Shown here one piece after another: positions 35,420 to 40,897 of a stretch of 40,897 bases of DNA (positions within the stretch are counted from its first letter, which is position 1; each line of letters opens with the position of its first letter). Below the pieces are notes generated by a model. The model was not told the origin of the DNA, made no database searches, and saw only the letters and a list, made by a program, of their open reading frames with translations. The stretch comes from an uncultured Clostridium sp. (GTDB lineage Bacteria > Bacillota > Clostridia > TANB77 > CAG-508): contig CANSII010000013.1 of assembly GCA_947646915.1 (NCBI GenBank), positions 1 to 40,897 on the forward strand, read 5' to 3'. Both the position numbers and the translations under genes were made by a program.

Positions 35420-37603
35420 TTAAACTTTCATAGATAAAGCTACTTTCTTTCTTTCCATATCAATTTTAATAACCTTAACTTTAACAATATCACCAACAGA
35501 AACTAAATCTGAAGGATTTTTAATAAACTTATCGCTCATCTCTGAAATATGAACCAAACCATCATATTTTACACCAATATCTACAAAAGCACCAAAATCT
35601 ATAACATTTCTAACAGTTCCTGAAAGAAGCATTCCCTCTTTTAAATCTTCTAATTTTAATACATCTGAACGTAAAATAGGCTTTGGCATATCTTCACGAG
35701 GATCTCTACCAGGTTTACTCAATTCTGATATAATATCTGTTAATGTCATCTCACCTATTTGAAGCTCATTTGCCATTTTTTTAACATCTACAGTTTTTAA
35801 TTTTTGTCTTATTTCATCTATTTTCTGTTTATCTCTTAAATCTTCTTTATCAAAATTTAATAAATTTAATAGTTTTTCAGTAGCTTCATAACTTTCAGGG
35901 TGAACAGCTGTAACTTCTAATGGATTTTTTCCATCAATTATTCTTAAAAATCCAGCACATTGTTCAAATGCAACTTTTCCTAATTTAGGAACTTTTAAAA
36001 GTTCTTTTCTCTCTTTTAGTTTTCCATTTTCATCTCTATATTTTACAATATTTTTTGCAATTGTATTATTAATTCCTGATACATAAGAAAGTAATGAAGG
36101 TGTTGCAGTATTTACATCTACACCAACTTTATTAACACTATCTTCTACAACTCCTGTAAGGCTCTCAGCTAATCTTTTTTGATTAACATCATGTTGATAT
36201 TGTCCAACACCAATTGCTTTTGGATCTATTTTTACAAGCTCTGCAAGCGGATCTTGTAATCTTCTTGCTATTGATATTGCTCCTCTAATAGAAACATTAA
36301 TATCAGGATATTCTTCTGTTGCAAGTTTAGAAGCAGAATATACTGATGCTCCCGCTTCACTAACAATTACATAATGAACATCTCTTGTTGCTTCTTTTAT
36401 CATATCTGCAACAAACATTTCAGATTCTCTCGAAGCAGTACCATTTCCTATAGCAATCATATCAATTTTATCTTTTTCTATTAATTTTAATAATTCTTTT
36501 TTAGCGCCTTCAACATCGTTTTGAGGTTCTGTCGGATATACAGTTGTATAATCTAAAACCTTTCCTGTATCATCAATTACAGCTATTTTGCAACCTGTTC
36601 TATAAGCGGGGTCAAATCCCATAACAGTTTTGCCCTTAATTGGTGCTCCTAACAATAATTGTTTTGAATTTTGTCCAAAAACCCTTATTGCTTTTTCTTC
36701 TGCTTTTTCAGTTAAATCTGAACGAATTTCTCTATCAATTGAAGGTTCAATTAATCTTTCAAAACTATCCAATATTGTATCTTTTAGCATTTGTGTAAAT
36801 TGTGTATCACCTTTTATTATATCTCTTTCAATATATGCTAAAATTTTATCTTGAGGCTTTTCTATTGAAACTTTTAAAAATTCTTCCTTTTCTCCTCTAT
36901 TTATTGCTAAAATTCTATGGCTTGGAATATATTTTATTGCCTCACTATAATCATAATACATTTCATAATTAGATTTTGCTTCTTCATCTTTTGCTTTTGT
37001 TTTTATCAAGCCTTCTCTGTAACATTGTCTCTTTATCTCTTTTCTATATTTTGCATTATCAGAAATATCTTCAGCAATAATATCTAAAGCACCTTGTATT
37101 GCTTCTTGTGGACTTGATACAACTTTATCTTTATTTTTTCTATCCTCTTCAGAAAGTTTATCAATATTTACATATTCTTTTGCTAATTCTTCTATAGGTG
37201 TATTTTCTTTTTGTTCAATTATTATTTGTGCTAATGGTTCTAATCCTTTGGCTTTAGCCACTGTTGCTCTTGTCTTTTTCTTTTGCTTATATGGTCTATA
37301 TATATCTTCCACTTCTGCTAAAGTTTTAGATATTGCAACTGCTTGTAAAATTTCATCTGTTAGTTTTCCTTGCTCATCTATAGATTTTATTACTTCTTCT
37401 TTTCTTGTTTCTAAATTTCTTAAATATGTTAATCTTTCACCAAATGTTCTTAATGTTTCATCACTTAATCCTCCTGTAACTTCTTTTCTATAACGTGCAA
37501 TAAAAGGAATTGTATTTCCCTCATCTATTAATTTTATTGTGTTTTCTACTTGTGTTATTTTTATATTTAATTCTTCTGCTAATATTTTTATAATTTTATC
37601 CAT
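35420..37603 (-). CDS. tex: Tex-family RNA-binding transcription accessory protein
   Basis: 727 residues, full length. N-terminal helical region; RuvC-like YqgF domain (MGFDPAYRTGCKIAVIDDTG near residue 330); helix-hairpin-helix section (TPSLLSYVSGINNTIAKNIV, then LKVPKLGKVAFEQCAGFLRI); C-terminal S1 RNA-binding domain (GTVRNVIDFGAFVDIGVKYD). Tex proteins bind nucleic acids and associate with transcription or RNA turnover. AAGGAAG precedes the ATG. Its start lies 2 bases after the stop of a 41-residue membrane peptide. Confidence 0.97.
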   Translation of the reverse strand: MDKIIKILAEELNIKITQVENTIKLIDEGNTIPFIARYRKEVTGGLSDETLRTFGERLTYLRNLETRKEEVIKSIDEQGKLTDEILQAVAISKTLAEVEDIYRPYKQKKKTRATVAKAKGLEPLAQIIIEQKENTPIEELAKEYVNIDKLSEEDRKNKDKVVSSPQEAIQGALDIIAEDISDNAKYRKEIKRQCYREGLIKTKAKDEEAKSNYEMYYDYSEAIKYIPSHRILAINRGEKEEFLKVSIEKPQDKILAYIERDIIKGDTQFTQMLKDTILDSFERLIEPSIDREIRSDLTEKAEEKAIRVFGQNSKQLLLGAPIKGKTVMGFDPAYRTGCKIAVIDDTGKVLDYTTVYPTEPQNDVEGAKKELLKLIEKDKIDMIAIGNGTASRESEMFVADMIKEATRDVHYVIVSEAGASVYSASKLATEEYPDINVSIRGAISIARRLQDPLAELVKIDPKAIGVGQYQHDVNQKRLAESLTGVVEDSVNKVGVDVNTATPSLLSYVSGINNTIAKNIVKYRDENGKLKERKELLKVPKLGKVAFEQCAGFLRIIDGKNPLEVTAVHPESYEATEKLLNLLNFDKEDLRDKQKIDEIRQKLKTVDVKKMANELQIGEMTLTDIISELSKPGRDPREDMPKPILRSDVLKLEDLKEGMLLSGTVRNVIDFGAFVDIGVKYDGLVHISEMSDKFIKNPSDLVSVGDIVKVKVIKIDMERKKVALSMKV

Positions 37604-37605
37604 TA

Positions 37606-37731
37606 TTAAAACACTTCCTTTTTTAGATTTAATACATTATTATATTTTTTATAACCTCTAAATGATAATATTCCTACAATTGTACCAATAACTAAAATTA
37701 TTAATATAACTTTTAAGATATTTAATAACAT
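37606..37731 (-). CDS. 41-residue membrane peptide coupled to tex
   Basis: ATG at 37731, stop at 37606. One hydrophobic helix fills residues 5-24 (ILKVILIILVIGTIVGILSF), followed by a basic, Asn-rich tail (RGYKKYNNVLNLKKEVF). The last codons contain the ribosome site of tex, and the stop is 2 bases before the tex ATG, so translation would be coupled. The upstream ribosome site is weak (GAAG). Possibly a small membrane protein, or a leader peptide controlling tex. Confidence 0.5.
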   Translation of the reverse strand: MLLNILKVILIILVIGTIVGILSFRGYKKYNNVLNLKKEVF

Positions 37732-38038
37732 GTTTTTTATCTTCAATTTTCTTTTTTAATCTAATTAATTATTTATTGTAATTATTTATAATTTACATTT
37801 TTTGTTATATTATATATTTTCTATAAATAAAAATCAATATTTATAGAAATTTGACTTAAATTTGTAACATCCTTGTAATAAAAAAATACTTTAAGTTTCG
37901 TTTTTTTTCTTGGAAAATCAAAAATGTTATCCACAGAATTATGAAATTTATGTGAAAATGAAGAAAAACCACCGTTGTTTTAGTATAATTAACTTGAAAT
38001 AAAAAAAATACACTAAACAAAACATGGAGGTTTTTCTT

Positions 38039-39077
38039 ATGGATAATTTTACCTTAAATAAATATGAAATGAAAAGAGATATAATAAATTTTTCCAAAAA
38101 AATTTCAGTTGGCTGTGATAAACCAAAAAGTAAATTTATAATGGATATGATTTATGGAATCTCAAAGTCAAAAGATATTCTATTATCAAGCATTGCAGAA
38201 GCATTAGACGAAAATGTAAAAAAAGCTTATACAATAGATAGATTAAGTGATAATATATCAAATGATTTATCTTGTTCAATAGATGAAAATTATTGTAATT
38301 TGGCAATGGATACATTAGGAGAAAATCCAATATTTTTGATAGATGGCAGTGATATAATAAAACCATTAGGGGAAAATTTGAAGATTTAGGAATAGTGAGA
38401 GATGGCTCAAGCATAAATAAAAGTTATGAAAAAGGATATCATCATACAGAAATAGTAGGGTTAACACAAAATATAAGACAACCAATAAGTGTATTTTCAA
38501 AGATACATTCATCAACCCAAAAAGATTATGTATCAACAAACACAATAACATTTGAGGGAATAGATAAAGTAGTAGAGATGTTAGATAAAAGAAAATTAAA
38601 AGGAATATTTGTAAATGATAGAGGATATGATAGCAATGAATAATATTTGTGTATGGACTTTCAGAAACACCAATGATGCTTGCAAGTAACATAGAAATAA
38701 AAAGAAAAGAAGATGTAATAAAAATAGGAAGATGCTATTTAGATTGATGGAGAATAGAGGAATATTTTAAATTTAAGAAACAAGAATATAAATTTGAAAA
38801 CTTCAGAGTAAGGAGACGAAAATAAATAAATAATTTAAATAAAATGCTAACATATACAATAGGACTAATAGCAATATTAAGAGAGAAAATTGGAAAAAGA
38901 GAATTTGTAAATAAAATAATAAAAGAATCAAGATCATTAAAAAGAAAAGTATATCTATGGTTTTATCAATTAGCAAGAGGGATATATAATATATTGTCAA
39001 AAATAAGAAGTGGAATAAAGGAATGGCAAAATATTAGAAAAGTGAAACAATATGATGGACAACTATCTCTGCTCTGA
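38039..39077 (+). pseudogene. Degenerate IS4-like DDE transposase
   Basis: Starts MDNFTLNKYEMKRDI at 38039 behind ATGGAGG. The first frame runs to the catalytic strand FLIDGSDIIKPLG and stops at 38389 after a frameshift. The next frame has DLGIVRDGSSINKSYEKGYH, TSVFS-like KIHSSTQKD and FVNDRGYDSNE (second Asp) and stops at 38641. It then continues, with two further interruptions, through YLD-stop-WRIEEYFKFKKQEY (catalytic Glu) and FENFRVR to a C-terminal part at 38844-39077. Catalytic blocks are recognisable but spread over at least three frames, so it is inactive. I could not identify terminal inverted repeats. The gene-free stretch 37732-38038 shows a 9-bp hairpin at 37821-37846 and an isolated DnaA-box sequence at 37927-37935. 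Confidence 0.85.
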
Positions 39078-39220
39078 AGGCATATTTTACATAATGTAAA
39101 CAGCCTATTTTCAGTAGGTTTATTAAAAGATGTCTAAAAAAATATAATTGATAAAATCTGTAAATAATATACATTTTTTACTAATTATATTTAACATTAA
39201 AAATTATTTCTTCAAAAAAC

Positions 39221-39246
39221 CGAAACTAAAAAAAATACATATTGTC
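39221..39246 (+). promoter_or_regulatory. Possible ECF-type promoter of the CapA-like gene
   Basis: CGAAAC (39221-39226) and TGTC (39243-39246) are 16 bases apart with an A-rich spacer, the same layout and -10 as the promoter of the sigma operon. Located 49 bases before the start codon. The -35 differs at three positions from TGAACC when aligned. Confidence 0.3.
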
Positions 39247-39294
39247 TTTTTTTACAATATATGATATTTTATTTTTGATAAGGGGGAATAAAAC

Positions 39295-40554
39295 TTGAAA
39301 AAAAACATACAAGATAATAAACATACAAAACTAAGTAAAATCCTAAACATTTTTATAATTGCAATATTTATCATTCTAATTTGCATAGCAATTTTAAATA
39401 ACACAATAAATACAGATAGTAAAAATACTACATATTCAATATATCAAAAAGAAATTGAAAACGATATAACAACAAATGACACAAAAATAAAATACGATGA
39501 AAATAATACAACTGAAACAGATACAACATTTACATTCTGTGCAATTGGAGATGTTATGTGTCATAATACACAATATTGGGATGCTTATAATTCATCTACA
39601 AAAACATATGATTTTTCTTATGTTTTTGATGAAATTAATACATATACAAAAAATGCAGATATTACTGTTGCAAGTTTAGAAACCTCTTTTGCTGGTGAGG
39701 AACGAGGTTATAGTAATTATCCAACATTTAATAGTCCTGATAATTTAGCATATTCATTAAAAGATATAGGAATTGATGTAATTTCAACTGCAGGAAATCA
39801 CTGTTTAGACATGGGATTTTCAGGTCTTTCAAGAACTATTGATGTATTAGACAAAGCCAATATCTCTCATGTTGGTACTTACAAAACTCAAGAAGATCAA
39901 GATAAAATTTTATTTAAATATGTAAACGGAGTAAAAATTGCATTTATAAATTACACTTACGGAACAAATGGAATTCCCATTCCTAAAAATAAAGAATTTT
40001 GTGTAAACTTGATTGACAAAAATCTAATAAATAAACATATTAAAACTGCAAAAGATCAAAATGCTGATATAATTGTTGCTTGTATGCACTGGGGAACTGA
40101 ATACAGAACCACTGCAAATGAAGAGCAAAAAGAACTTGCTGACTTTCTTTTTAAAAAAGGTGTTGATATTATACTTGGTAACCATCCTCATACTTTAGAG
40201 CCTATGGAAAAGAGAACTGTAACTTTAGAAGATGGTACAACTAAAGAATGTTTTGTAATTTATGCTTTAGGTAATTTTATTTGCGACCAAAATGCTGAAA
40301 ATACAAGAAATTCTATTATTTTAAATTTAACTATAACAAAACATACTGATGGTAATATTTCGATAGATAAAATTAATTATGTTCCAATTTATATGTATAA
40401 GAATACTTCTATTAAAACAAGAGGAATGCGACTTATTGATATTAATAAAGCTATTTCAGATTTTGAAGCTAAAATTGAAGGTGCTGTTGACGTGAATTTA
40501 TATGACTTATTAAAGAAACAATTATCTAAAATTATTTCAATTATTGAAAAATAA
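39295..40554 (+). CDS. CapA-family metallophosphatase-like protein
   Basis: 419 residues. TTG start with AGGGGGAATAAAAC upstream. Membrane anchor at about residues 16-37, then a CapA domain (about 80-360): FCAIGDVMCHN (first metal-binding Asp), ASLETSF (Glu), STAGNHCLDMG (Asn/His), ACMHWGTEY and GNHPHTLEPME. CapA homologues take part in poly-gamma-glutamate capsule synthesis, but many orphan copies have unknown roles. No capB/capC are present here. A terminator hairpin follows. Confidence 0.9.
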   Translation: MKKNIQDNKHTKLSKILNIFIIAIFIILICIAILNNTINTDSKNTTYSIYQKEIENDITTNDTKIKYDENNTTETDTTFTFCAIGDVMCHNTQYWDAYNSSTKTYDFSYVFDEINTYTKNADITVASLETSFAGEERGYSNYPTFNSPDNLAYSLKDIGIDVISTAGNHCLDMGFSGLSRTIDVLDKANISHVGTYKTQEDQDKILFKYVNGVKIAFINYTYGTNGIPIPKNKEFCVNLIDKNLINKHIKTAKDQNADIIVACMHWGTEYRTTANEEQKELADFLFKKGVDIILGNHPHTLEPMEKRTVTLEDGTTKECFVIYALGNFICDQNAENTRNSIILNLTITKHTDGNISIDKINYVPIYMYKNTSIKTRGMRLIDINKAISDFEAKIEGAVDVNLYDLLKKQLSKIISIIEK

Positions 40555-40572
40555 ACGTGACAAAGTGACAAA

Positions 40573-40610
40573 AGGTGACAAAGGGGGCACCCCCTTTGTC
40601 ACCTTTTTCT
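40573..40610. terminator. Bidirectional terminator with GTGACAAA repeats
   Basis: Perfect 15-bp stem: AGGTGACAAAGGGGG at 40573-40587 and its complement at 40590-40604, then TTTTCTATTT. It is preceded by two extra GTGACAAA copies. It serves the CapA gene on the + strand and lies at the end of the converging surface-protein gene. Confidence 0.9.
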
Positions 40611-40897
40611 ATTTGTTTTCTATAACCTTTTTCTTAATTACTATTATTCCTACTCCTATTATTATTAATCCTGTTATTCCTACTATTGTTGGTATTACAT
40701 ATCCACGGTTTTCTCCTGTACTTTGAACTATTGTTACACTTTCTGATACAGTTGCCACTGGGAATTCCTTTACAATGCTTCCTATTTGTTGTTCTATTAT
40801 TGTTCCTGTTCCAGTTTCTTCTGTTGGTGGCTCTTTGGTTGGTTTTTCTATTTTTACTGTGTCTGCTTCATTTTTAAATTCTATTCCTTGCATTCCT
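40609..40897 (-). CDS. C-terminal end of a surface protein (partial at window edge)
   Basis: The frame is open to the right edge, so the 94 residues visible are the C-terminus of a longer protein. A Pro/Thr/Glu-rich stalk (KPTKEPPTEETGTGTIIEQQ) is followed by a hydrophobic span (IVGITGLIIIGVGIIVI) and a basic tail KKKVIENK. I see no clear LPxTG ahead of the span, so a membrane anchor is more likely than sortase attachment. Confidence 0.65.
   Translation of the reverse strand, partial: GMQGIEFKNEADTVKIEKPTKEPPTEETGTGTIIEQQIGSIVKEFPVATVSESVTIVQSTGENRGYVIPTIVGITGLIIIGVGIIVIKKKVIENK

Noticed and set aside
37927-37935. Perfect DnaA-box TTATCCACA as a sign of a replication origin
   Set aside because: It is single, with no second convincing box nearby, no origin genes and no AT-rich unwinding pattern distinct from background. 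It lies beside a dead IS.
37965-39120. Terminal inverted repeats of the IS4-like element
   Set aside because: Sequences on both sides of the transposase remnant do not pair convincingly; the ends may have decayed.

Overview
The window is AT-rich Firmicute chromosome, most plausibly an anaerobic, probably gut-dwelling, member of the Clostridia. Supporting signs are the strong AGGAGG-type ribosome sites, the low-GC codon use, a LPxAG-type surface protein, HD-GYP and 7TM histidine kinase families, a CapA-like enzyme, and dispersed GTGACAAAGGGGG hairpins. I cannot name a species.

Left part (1-11154). Two orphan genes on the + strand (an HELSH-motif protein and a membrane-anchored protein) are followed by a minus-strand operon read from 10696 down to 2221. 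It encodes an ECF sigma factor, a membrane anti-sigma factor with a lipocalin-like exterior, a 1109-residue wall-anchored GH5 + GQSNM-esterase enzyme, and a second anti-sigma paralogue. The paralogue is split: its cytoplasmic sigma-binding domain is a separate 43-residue ORF, and its last extracellular domain lies in the -1 frame behind a U UUA AAA heptamer. An ECF-type promoter (TGAACC-N16-TGTC) precedes the sigma gene, which suggests autoregulation. A small ferredoxin gene lies upstream.

Decay and mobile zone (11271-20340). This holds remnants of a histidine kinase, a small membrane gene, an ogt methyltransferase and a group II intron. Among them are intact genes: DUF5131, DUF3267, an NDT-like protein, tatD, and a compositionally foreign ASCH-GNAT pair. 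A tyrosine recombinase broken by one stop codon comes next, then iteron-like repeats, xis, and an intact Tn916-like integrase next to tRNA-Arg(ACG). A 32-bp copy of part of that tRNA lies just beyond.

Biosynthetic and signalling zone (20593-33749). An M23 peptidase converges on an HtrA protease across a 7-bp degenerate tandem repeat. Divergent from htrA is a 2483-residue NRPS with the layout C-A-T-C-A-T-R, predicted to release a (probably N-acylated) dipeptide aldehyde. Fifteen bases downstream, so probably cotranscribed, is a 7TM histidine kinase. A separately promoted REC-HD-GYP response regulator follows. This NRPS-kinase-cyclic-di-GMP arrangement is the most striking system in the window.

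Right part (33880-40897). DUF975 membrane protein, a two-TM protein, tex with a translationally coupled 41-residue membrane peptide upstream, a dead IS4-like element, a CapA-like gene with a possible ECF-type promoter, and the C-terminal end of a surface protein that runs off the window.
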